From assembly GCA_030039575.1 (NCBI GenBank), contig JASHVH010000296.1, positions 1 through 8,651 on the forward strand: 8,651 bases of DNA. Reading direction: 5' to 3'. The translations under genes were made by a program, and so were the position numbers. The notes under the pieces are model-generated. The model was given only the letters and a program-made list of their open reading frames with translations, ran no database searches and was not told where the DNA came from. Below are positions 1-6,065 of the stretch, piece by piece. Position 1 is the stretch's first letter. Each line of letters begins with the position of its first letter. The stretch is from Acidimicrobiales bacterium. GTDB taxonomy: Bacteria > Actinomycetota > Acidimicrobiia > Acidimicrobiales > Palsa-688.

Positions 1-82
1 CCGGTCCTGGTCTCACCGCGGTCCCGGCAATGCGTGGGCGCGGTCGGGGACAGGCGCAATGTGCGATCGTCGCCCGCTCGCG

Positions 83-108
83 AACCGGCCCCCAGTGGGC
101 CGGTTTTT
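83..108. terminator. Strong intrinsic-type terminator hairpin
   Basis: A perfect 9-bp stem (AACCGGCCC at 83-91 pairing with GGGCCGGTT at 97-105) encloses a 5-nt loop. On the plus strand a run of five T (104-108) overlaps and follows the stem, so the sequence is a textbook intrinsic terminator for rightward transcription. It also lies 21 bp beyond the stop codon of the minus-strand MFS gene and could end that transcript, although the T-run on that side is only two bases. No plus-strand gene ending here can be seen: positions 1-82 have no stop codon in any plus frame and no RNA gene I recognise. Confidence 0.8.
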
Positions 109-128
109 GGCCGCGACAATGTTCGGGC

Positions 129-1604
129 CTAGCCCTGCGGACCAGCGGTGGCTGCGAGGGTGCGCAGCAATGGCGGCCCTAACACGACGATCGCCACCAG
201 CAACAGGGCCCCAGCGGTCAGCATGGTGGCACCGACGCTGTACGCCGACGCAATGACCCCGCCGACAAGGGCGCCAGCCGCACCGGCGCTCAGGACGGCC
301 AACCGGTGGACGCTGCCCACCCGGCCGTAAAGCGGGCGCGGGATCAGGCGCTGGCGGGTGGTCACCGACCCGACATTGACGGCCACGGTCCCGATTTCTT
401 GTAAGCCAAAAACAAAGACGGCGGGTACCGCCGAGTGGGTGAAGGCCAGGCCCACATAGCTCACGACCGACAGCGTTAACCCGCCGATGACCAACTGGCC
501 GGGGCCAAAGCGGTCTTGCATGTGGCCGGCGAAGTAGGCAGCGGCGACCCCGATCAACGCGGCAAAGGCGTAGAAGAACCCGTAGCCGCTGGAGGTCAGG
601 TGCAACGTTTGCTTACCGTACAAAATCAGGATGGCGAAAACCATGGTCTGGCAGAGTGCTCCCAAAGACGCCATGGTGGCCAACAATTTCAAAGCGCGGG
701 TACTGCGGAACACCGTGAGCCCTTGACTGAAATCAGCGGCCCAACGCGGTCGTGGCCGAGGCGGGTTGAGGTCGCCGGCTTGGACATCACCGAGGTCAGA
801 CAGGTCGCGGGCCTCCTCCGCGGCGGGGCCACCAGGATGGGTGCCGTTGGTGCGAGCCCCACCCGGGCCGGCTCCCCCAGCGCCATCGTCAGCACCTGCG
901 CTCGCCGGAGCGGCACCAAGCGGGGCCACCGCCCGCCGGTCGAGCTGGGGGCTCCTCGGCAGCCCGGCCCTGACGAGCAACGCTGAGACAAAGAAACTGA
1001 GACCGTCGGCAAAGAACGGCAGCCGGCGAGCAAGCGAGAACAGCACGCCACCGCTGGCCGGGCCAATGAACTGCTCGCCCGCACCCTCCACCGCTATCAG
1101 CCGGCCGTTGGCGACGGCCAGCCTTTCTCCGGGGACCACGTCGGGCAACGAGGCCTGGACGGCAAGCGTGTAGGTGACGTCGCAGGCGGCGAGAACGGCA
1201 GCCACTACGTACAACATCACGAGTTCCGCCCAGCCCGCCGTCAAGGAGCCGACCAGCGCCAAAAGTGTGACGCCGGCCACAAGGTTGCAGGCCACCATGA
1301 CAGTGCGCCGGTCCCAACGGTCTGCCACCAGCCCACCTGGCAACGCCGCTAGTGCCGCCGAGGCCTTATTAGCGCCGGTGAGGCCCGCGATGATGAGAGG
1401 GTCTCTAGTAAGCGTGACTGCAAGTAGCGGGATGGCGACGGTCAATAAGCCGTCGCCACTGGCCGAGATGCCCGTCGCCCACCACAGCCGGCGGAAGGCC
1501 GTGCCCAACGACCGCCGTCCAACGCGAGCCGCCTCTGCGCCATTGGGCGCGCCAACTGTGCCTGATGAACTTGATGCCGCCCGCTCGACGGACGCCAACC
1601 GCAC
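129..1604 (-). CDS. MFS transporter (MFS_3-type drug/siderophore exporter)
   Basis: Predicted inner-membrane proton-coupled exporter of about 490 residues, slightly long for a 12-helix major facilitator. The first helices follow a roughly 35-residue cytoplasmic tail. The classic loop 2-3 motif A is present (GGLVADRWDRR, about 90-100), as is the NGRLIAVEGAGEQFIGPASGG region (about 166-186) typical of MFS_3/EntS-like exporters. The second six helices run from about 308 to 480. Between helices 6 and 7 (about 214-288) lies an unusually long Gly/Ala/Pro-rich loop containing several acidic residues. Substrate cannot be told from sequence; drug or siderophore efflux is the family norm. The GTG start at 1604 has GGAGGT only 2 nt upstream. 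An in-frame TTG at 1598 would have ideal 8-nt spacing and may be the true start. The gene stands alone and its 5' region looks like a regulatory leader. Confidence 0.9.
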   Translation of the reverse strand: MRLASVERAASSSSGTVGAPNGAEAARVGRRSLGTAFRRLWWATGISASGDGLLTVAIPLLAVTLTRDPLIIAGLTGANKASAALAALPGGLVADRWDRRTVMVACNLVAGVTLLALVGSLTAGWAELVMLYVVAAVLAACDVTYTLAVQASLPDVVPGERLAVANGRLIAVEGAGEQFIGPASGGVLFSLARRLPFFADGLSFFVSALLVRAGLPRSPQLDRRAVAPLGAAPASAGADDGAGGAGPGGARTNGTHPGGPAAEEARDLSDLGDVQAGDLNPPRPRPRWAADFSQGLTVFRSTRALKLLATMASLGALCQTMVFAILILYGKQTLHLTSSGYGFFYAFAALIGVAAAYFAGHMQDRFGPGQLVIGGLTLSVVSYVGLAFTHSAVPAVFVFGLQEIGTVAVNVGSVTTRQRLIPRPLYGRVGSVHRLAVLSAGAAGALVGGVIASAYSVGATMLTAGALLLVAIVVLGPPLLRTLAATAGPQG

Positions 1605-1681
1605 TTACCTCCGAACAGCGCCGGACGCCCGAACCTGGCCTTTTTGCACAGGGCCTGACCGGCCGACCTGAGGGTACCAAA

Positions 1682-1701
1682 GTCCCGCCCGAAGGTGGGA
1701 C
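1682..1701 (-). promoter_or_regulatory. UUCG-capped hairpin in MFS leader
   Basis: Read on the minus strand, an 8-bp stem (GTCCCACC with GGCGGGAC, one G-T wobble) closes a TTCG loop with a C-G pair, the exceptionally stable C(UUCG)G tetraloop. It lies about 77 nt upstream of the MFS start and is followed on the same strand by TTTGGTACCC. It could be a weak terminator or an attenuator element within the exporter's 5' untranslated region. The short T-run argues against a simple terminator. Confidence 0.5.
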
Positions 1702-1729
1702 AGCCTGAAATTACGCCGCGCTAGGCTTT

Positions 1730-1749
1730 GGGCTACGGTCACTTAGCCC
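1730..1749 (-). promoter_or_regulatory. Second hairpin in MFS leader
   Basis: GGGCTA (1730-1735) and TAGCCC (1744-1749) form a perfect 6-bp stem with an 8-nt loop. The hairpin lies between the 7-codon ORF at 1795-1818 and the UUCG hairpin at 1682-1701, so a minus-strand transcript from upstream of 1835 would contain ORF, hairpin, hairpin, then the MFS gene. This order is typical of translation-coupled leaders, but the regulatory role is inference. Confidence 0.35.
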
Positions 1750-1794
1750 GAGCCGCGTCGGCTTTCGTCGGTTCGTTGTCCTCAGCGGCGCTGA

Positions 1795-1818
1795 TCAGTC
1801 GATGCTGAAGCCACGCAT
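1795..1818 (-). CDS. Candidate 7-residue leader peptide (MRGFSID)
   Basis: An ATG at 1818 opens a 7-codon ORF ending in TGA at 1795. It is preceded by GAGGGAGG at near-ideal distance (GGAGG, then 6 nt, then ATG), by far the best ribosome-binding site in the 1605-2210 gap. Translation would place a ribosome about 190 nt upstream of the MFS start, just ahead of two hairpins (1730-1749 and 1682-1701). Short leader peptides ahead of efflux genes are known to control resistance genes by ribosome stalling or attenuation. Whether this one is translated cannot be judged from sequence, and the match to a ribosome-binding site could be chance in purine-rich DNA. Confidence 0.35.
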   Translation of the reverse strand: MRGFSID

Positions 1819-2210
1819 GGCACGCCTCCCTCTTTCCTTTTCGGCGGTTACATGCCCGCTTTGTACCAATAAGCTCCTGAACCTACGGTGCGAGGCTCTC
1901 GCAGCTCTCTTTGGGCGCCGTCGGGTAACAGGGCACGGAACGTAGAGGGAGGGCCACGCCTACGAGAATAACCGCAGGCCAAATAGGCCCCCGTGATTGG
2001 GCGCCCACGTCGGCCACGTTCTGATTCTTCCCGATATTCCGGTTTGTGTCTAGAGAAAATTTTCACAGGCATGATGTCGGGCAAACTGCTGAGGTCCCAT
2101 GCCCAGCTTTGCACTGGCGGGTCACAGCAAGCCGACAGGAACCTCTACAGTTTGAATACCACGGGTCCAGATCCGGGGTGAACTGACGCCCGCCTTCGGA
2201 GCCGGGTCAT
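1819..2210. other. Gap without a convincing gene
   Basis: This stretch is less GC-rich than its neighbours. It has an AT-rich island around a GAAAATTTTC palindrome (2055-2064). An 88-codon minus-strand ORF (1848-2114, GTG start) shows no recognisable domain and little third-position GC bias, so I do not call it a gene. No tRNA or riboswitch I know is present; the region before the GGDEF-EAL gene contains GGGCAAAC (2079-2086) but not the rest of the GEMM c-di-GMP aptamer. It should hold the promoters of both the MFS gene (leftward) and the GGDEF-EAL gene (rightward), but I could not place either with confidence. Confidence 0.5.
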
Positions 2211-4835
2211 TTGCACAAGCCAGAAAGTAAGCAAGCGGGACCAGACGGGCGTGCAGGGCGCGCCGGGTTTGTCCGCGCCTTCGGACCAGTAGTCGTGCTG
2301 GCGGCCGGCACCGCCCTCCTTTACGTCACCGAGTTGGCCGGGCGCAAAGCGGCCGGCGGCGAACGCCAGGTGCTGTGGCTTTTCGTGGCGCTCGGGATCT
2401 GGGGCGCGTGCGCCCAACCCGTCAGGGTCCGCAACCGGCAATCGAGCCTGTCGATCGAGCTGACCGAGATACCGGCGCTGGTGGGCATCGTCTTCCTGGC
2501 GCCATGGCTACTGCTAACAGCCGTATCGTTCGGGCACCTCGCGGCGAGCGTCCAACGAAGAAGACAGCCGGTCAAAGCGTTGACGAACTGGCTGGCCTAC
2601 CTGGTCAGCGCGGCGGTTGGCATCTTGTTCTACGACTGGGCCATCGGCCACTCGTCCCCCATCAGCGCAAGAGGCTGGGTGGTGACCATTGCCACCATCA
2701 CGCTCATAAACCTGGTCGACCTGGTCCTTCTGCTGGCCATCATGGCCGTCGTCAACCCGAGCTGGGGGCGCCCTCCCATGCGCCCGATGGTGCTGCAAGG
2801 GGGGATCACCGTTGGCGTGTGCTCGGCCGGTGCACTGGTGGCCGTCTCTCTCATCTGGCTGAACACGTGGGGCGTGCTGTTGTTCATCGCTATAGCGGTG
2901 GCGGCCAACTTCGCCTATCGCGGGACGATCCTGTCGAGACAGCGTTATGCGAACCTGGAGAAGCTCTACGAGTTCACCCGGCGTCTCGGCTCGTTGGTCG
3001 AAGCGCAGGACGTCATGGCCACGGTGCTGGAGGAAGCGCGCGACCTTCTGTCGTCTGGCCACGCTGAGCTCGTCATCCCCCTGGACGAGCCTTCGGCCGG
3101 CTTCGCCCTGCGGTGCGCACTGAGCGGCGAAGGCGTCCCCCGTCTCGACGAGCGGTCGCCTTTTTCCACCCTGGACAAGATCGTGTTCGAGCGGGGAGCG
3201 CTACTGGCCAGCGACGGTGTCAAGGAGGACGAGCCGTTGGCCGCCGCCATCGCGGCAGGCGGTTTGAAAGAAGTGCTCGTCGCCCCGCTGCAGCGCGACG
3301 ACGCGAGCGCCGGCTACCTCCTTGTGGCGGACCGTGCCTTCAAGCACGAGGGTTTCAAGCGCGCCGACCTGCGGTTCTTCGAGGCCCTCGCCGCCAACGC
3401 CGGCGTGGCGCTGCGCAGCAGCAAGCTCCTCGAACAGCTCCGCCGAGAGGCCTCGGTGCGCCAGCACCAGGCTCAGCACGACGCCCTCACCGGGCTCCCC
3501 AACCGGGCCCTGTTCGCCGAACGGCTCGAACAGGCAACTGAGAGAACGCCCGCCGGGAGCCGGGTCACGGTCATGCTGATCGACCTCGACGGCTTCAAAG
3601 AGGTGAACGACACCCTCGGCCATCACACCGGGGACGCCATCTTGCGGGAGGTCGCTCAGCGGCTGGCCCCTCTCGACGAGGAAGGCAACCTGGTGGCTCG
3701 TTTGGGGGGGGACGAGTTCGCGGTGCTGCACGTGGGCACGCTGGAGGACGAGGCCATCTTCGAAAAGGCCGAGCAAATCGTGGCTGCGATCTGCCAGCCG
3801 CTCGGGGTCGAGGGCCTCCTGCTCGACGTGCGGGCCAGCCTGGGCGTCGCCGTTTCGCCCTTCAACAGTCACGACGCCGCCGGTTTGTTGCGCCACGCCG
3901 ATATCGCCATGTACGCGGCCAAGGGGTCAGGGGGTGGGGTCCGGTTCTACGACCGGGCCGAGGACCGTTCCACCCTGCGCCGGCTCCGGTTGGCGACCGA
4001 GTTGCGCCGGGCCATCGAACAGGCCGACCTGGACGTCTGGTACCAGCCGGTGGTGCAACTCGAGACGGGAGCCGTGGTCAGCTGCGAGGCTTTGCTGCGC
4101 TGGAGCCACGACCAGTTCGGCCCGATCTCGCCGACCGAGTTCATTCCCGTGGCTGAGAGCGCCGGCTTGATCGACCAGCTCACCTGGTGGGTCATCGAAA
4201 CGGCATTGGCGCAGGCGAAGGTTTGGCGCCAGATAGTCCCCGACTTGAACGTGGCGGTCAACCTTTCCGCCCGGAGCCTGATGAGCATGGACATTTCCGT
4301 GCGGGTCGGGGACGTGCTGCAGCGAGCCGGCCTCGAGCCCAACGCGCTGACGCTCGAGCTGACCGAGTCGTCCGCCATGGCTGACCCGCAAACTTCTGAA
4401 AGGGTTTTGCAGGGTTTGCGCGAGCTCGGGGTCAACTTGTCCATCGACGACTACGGCACCGGCTTTTCGTCGCTGAGCCGTTTGAAATACTTACCTTTCC
4501 ACGAGCTGAAAATCGACCGGTCGTTTGTCAAGGAGATGATCAGGGACAAGGGCGACGAGGCCATCGTGCGCTCCACCATCGAACTGGCCCGCAACCTGGG
4601 CCGGACGGTGACCGCCGAGGGCGTCGAAGACCAGGCCACCTTGCAACGCCTGGAGAGCCTCGGTTGCCATGCGGTGCAGGGGTTCTTCTTGGCCCGGCCT
4701 TTGCCGGCGCCTCAATGCGAGGCCTGGCTGCTGGCCGCGTCGTCGGCGCTCGACAACACGTTCAGGGTGCCGAGGTTTGGGGAGCGGGCTGCCAACCACC
4801 CGCTAAGGCGCCAGCAATTGCCCCGGAGCGGCTAA
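2211..4835 (+). CDS. Membrane-bound GAF-GGDEF-EAL cyclic-di-GMP enzyme
   Basis: Predicted membrane protein of 874 residues that makes and/or degrades the second messenger c-di-GMP. Residues about 20-240 form a hydrophobic sensor region with about six or seven membrane segments, MASE-like but not assignable to a named class. A GAF-like domain (about 255-405) follows. The GGDEF domain (about 420-582) has HDALTGLPNR, DLDGFKEVNDTLGH and an intact GGDEF at 499-503, so cyclase activity is plausible. No RxxD inhibitory site precedes the motif (the equivalent residues are EEGN). The EAL domain (about 590-840) keeps E626 of EALLRW, N684, E716, D746-D747 in DDYGTG, K767 and E803, so phosphodiesterase residues appear complete. 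Start TTG at 2211 has GGAG 9 nt upstream; the next in-frame candidate, GTG at codon 29, would cut into the first membrane segment. It is a stand-alone gene. Confidence 0.95.
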   Translation: MHKPESKQAGPDGRAGRAGFVRAFGPVVVLAAGTALLYVTELAGRKAAGGERQVLWLFVALGIWGACAQPVRVRNRQSSLSIELTEIPALVGIVFLAPWLLLTAVSFGHLAASVQRRRQPVKALTNWLAYLVSAAVGILFYDWAIGHSSPISARGWVVTIATITLINLVDLVLLLAIMAVVNPSWGRPPMRPMVLQGGITVGVCSAGALVAVSLIWLNTWGVLLFIAIAVAANFAYRGTILSRQRYANLEKLYEFTRRLGSLVEAQDVMATVLEEARDLLSSGHAELVIPLDEPSAGFALRCALSGEGVPRLDERSPFSTLDKIVFERGALLASDGVKEDEPLAAAIAAGGLKEVLVAPLQRDDASAGYLLVADRAFKHEGFKRADLRFFEALAANAGVALRSSKLLEQLRREASVRQHQAQHDALTGLPNRALFAERLEQATERTPAGSRVTVMLIDLDGFKEVNDTLGHHTGDAILREVAQRLAPLDEEGNLVARLGGDEFAVLHVGTLEDEAIFEKAEQIVAAICQPLGVEGLLLDVRASLGVAVSPFNSHDAAGLLRHADIAMYAAKGSGGGVRFYDRAEDRSTLRRLRLATELRRAIEQADLDVWYQPVVQLETGAVVSCEALLRWSHDQFGPISPTEFIPVAESAGLIDQLTWWVIETALAQAKVWRQIVPDLNVAVNLSARSLMSMDISVRVGDVLQRAGLEPNALTLELTESSAMADPQTSERVLQGLRELGVNLSIDDYGTGFSSLSRLKYLPFHELKIDRSFVKEMIRDKGDEAIVRSTIELARNLGRTVTAEGVEDQATLQRLESLGCHAVQGFFLARPLPAPQCEAWLLAASSALDNTFRVPRFGERAANHPLRRQQLPRSG

Positions 4836-4934
4836 GCCACAGACCTTGTAGGCGTTCAGGACCCGCCGCAGCGCGGCCGATGCCTCCGTGTCGCGCAGAG
4901 TTCGTTGCTGGGCCGTACTTTCTCTTAGCCCGAA

Positions 4935-4956
4935 GCCACGTTCTGTGCCACGTTCT
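4935..4956. repeat. Short direct repeat GCCACGTTCT x2
   Basis: The 10-bp word GCCACGTTCT occurs at 4935-4944 and again at 4947-4956, separated by GT, giving a 12-bp period. It lies at the broken downstream end of the phosphatase remnant. It may mark a small local duplication left by decay or recombination, or be chance; no target-site duplication or insertion-element end accompanies it. Confidence 0.4.
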
Positions 4957-5248
4957 CAAGCCGAACCCACGGGCGTTACGACATAGCCATCTCGTGACCC
5001 TGGCTCGAGCCCGGCCACGAAAGCGTGGTAAGTAAAAACGGTTTCCCATTGATCCCGTCGGTGTAGGTCCGCTGCTCGGCCGGCAACGCCTGGGTGCCGC
5101 TGTTGTCTACGTTTGGCAACAGCTTTGGGCCAACGGCCGGCCCAGGCGATGCCCAGGAGACGACCACCGACGAAGTTGGACTTTCACCCCAGGTCAAGTG
5201 GGCCTGCTCGGGGCGTACGGAGCAATACGGGAAAGCAAACATCCCCAC
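4956..5248 (-). pseudogene. Purple acid phosphatase-like N-terminal domain remnant, frameshifted
   Basis: The first frame, from GTG at 5248, reads HLTWGESPTSSVVVSW and then AEQRTYTDGING. These are hallmarks of the fibronectin-III-like N-terminal domain of purple acid phosphatases and related secreted metallophosphoesterases. Near 5041-5047 (minus-strand GGGAAACC) the similarity jumps to another frame, which continues TVFTYHAFVAGLEPGSR and ends at a stop at 4956-4958. A single lost base, for example from GGGGAAACC, would explain this. The whole catalytic domain (about 300 residues with metal ligands) is missing; the GGDEF-EAL gene ends at 4835, so there is no room for it. No signal peptide or ribosome-binding site is seen. 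The remnant starts 13 bp after the stop of the secreted-protein gene, on the same strand. Family assignment comes from motif recall, not a search. Confidence 0.75.
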
Positions 5249-5261
5249 TGAGCGCCGCCGG

Positions 5262-5810
5262 CTACGCGTCGACGACCGGAGCTTCGCTGAAAGTTATAAA
5301 CCTTTCCATTTTTCGAGGGGCCGGGCCGATGATGTGGACGGTAAGGCGTTCGAAGAGCCAACCTCTGGTCGTATGCACCGGTTTGTTCAACGTGAACGTC
5401 GCCGCCGTGCTGTACCAGGTTTTGCTCGCCGCGCAGTACGGTACGCAGGCGTTCCACGTGTCGACGCCCCTGGCGTAGGCCACACTTGGGCTCCACTTGG
5501 ACCACACCAAACCCTTGGCCAAATCATTTCCGTCAGCGCATGTCAGTATTAGCGACTGAGGCCGCACCTGGCTCTTGCCGAGCCCGCAGTCCTCGACCGC
5601 CGGCACGTCCTCGTAGCCGGTCTTCGGGACGACGCCGCCCGCCGACGCAGCTTGCGGAGCGACGTTGGCCGGGGTGATGCCGGCCGACCCGATGTTCGCC
5701 GGCGAGGCCTCCGGAGGCTGAGCGGTCGCCGGCTGCGCAAAGCTTGCCCAGCCCGCCAGTACCACAGCGAGGATGGCGGTCCCTGCGCCGGCGTAGGTGC
5801 GTAAGCGCAC
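5262..5810 (-). CDS. Secreted Cys-containing protein of unknown function
   Basis: A predicted exported protein of about 182 residues when started at GTG 5810. That start gives a clean signal peptide: a short basic stretch (VRLRTY), a hydrophobic core (AILAVVLAGWASFA) and a likely cleavage site after ATA near residue 30. A Pro/Ala/Gly linker follows, then a C-terminal domain with DCGLG, ILTCADGN, GLVWSKW and NACVPYCA. This arrangement (four Cys, CADGN, W-S-x-W, C-x-P-x-CA) resembles small secreted proteins common in actinobacteria whose function is unknown to me. The four cysteines may form two disulfides outside the cell. The frame stays open to a TTG at 5873, adding 21 residues before the signal peptide; I prefer 5810, although neither start has a good ribosome-binding site. 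A phosphatase remnant follows directly downstream. Confidence 0.8.
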   Translation of the reverse strand: MRLRTYAGAGTAILAVVLAGWASFAQPATAQPPEASPANIGSAGITPANVAPQAASAGGVVPKTGYEDVPAVEDCGLGKSQVRPQSLILTCADGNDLAKGLVWSKWSPSVAYARGVDTWNACVPYCAASKTWYSTAATFTLNKPVHTTRGWLFERLTVHIIGPAPRKMERFITFSEAPVVDA

Positions 5811-5917
5811 CAGAGGAGAACCGTGGAAAGGCGCGAGCGGAGGCACATCTACAAGACCGCGGACACCCGCCAAGGGTTCCCGGCCGCCGTCGGTTTCGCT
5901 TACGTCGCCAGCGACGC

Positions 5918-5947
5918 GGATCGGACCGTAGAGGATCGGACCGTAGA
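5918..5947. repeat. Perfect 15-bp tandem repeat
   Basis: GGATCGGACCGTAGA occurs twice without a gap (5918-5932 and 5933-5947). It lies upstream of the secreted-protein gene on the minus strand and about 120 bp before the sulfotransferase start on the plus strand. It sits just downstream of a possible minus-strand -10 hexamer (5948-5953), so it could be a paired protein-binding site near a transcription start, or simply a duplication. Confidence 0.85.
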
Positions 5948-5975
5948 TATGTACCGTCGCAGGGCATCAGGACAA
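5948..5975 (-). promoter_or_regulatory. Possible promoter of the secreted-protein gene
   Basis: On the minus strand, TTGTCC (5970-5975) and TACATA (5948-5953) are 16 bp apart, an acceptable sigma-70-like arrangement. Transcription would begin near 5941, inside the 15-bp tandem repeat. The hexamers match the consensus only partly, so this is tentative. Confidence 0.3.
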
Positions 5976-6065
5976 GCTGAGGACTTACGACCGCCACCTC
6001 GGCGCCCGCGGTTCAATGGCGGCTGCTAAAAATCGCGTCGGGCGAGCGCGCTACCTTCGTGGTCG

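Noticed and set aside
516..986. Plus-strand ORFs opposite the MFS gene (516-986, 1174-1671)
   Set aside because: Antisense shadows of a strongly supported transporter gene in high-GC DNA; no domain or ribosome-binding site.
1672..1760. Possible GEMM (c-di-GMP-I) riboswitch, given the nearby GGDEF-EAL gene and the GAAGGTGGGACAGCC string
   Set aside because: The invariant GGGACGCAAAGCC and tetraloop-receptor segments are absent, and the hairpin lies far upstream of the GGDEF-EAL gene; as a leader it fits the leftward MFS gene better.
2055..2064. AT-rich palindrome GAAAATTTTC
   Set aside because: Only 10 bp with no partner site or adjoining promoter hexamers; stands out mainly because the surroundings are GC-rich.
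1848..2114. 88-codon minus-strand ORF between the MFS and GGDEF-EAL genes
   Set aside because: No recognisable domain, weak third-position GC bias compared with the true genes, no clear ribosome-binding site, and many Arg/Gly/Pro codons expected from non-coding GC-rich DNA.
4806..4955. Minus-strand open stretch beyond the phosphatase remnant, reading TLRDTEASAALRRVLNAYK
   Set aside because: Protein-like in appearance but only 50 codons, lacks a start, overlaps the 3' end of the GGDEF-EAL gene, and matches nothing I recognise, including the phosphatase catalytic domain.
4664..5035. 123-codon plus-strand ORF overlapping the end of the GGDEF-EAL gene
   Set aside because: Starts within the EAL coding sequence in another frame, composition is that of a shadow frame, and it runs antisense to the phosphatase remnant.
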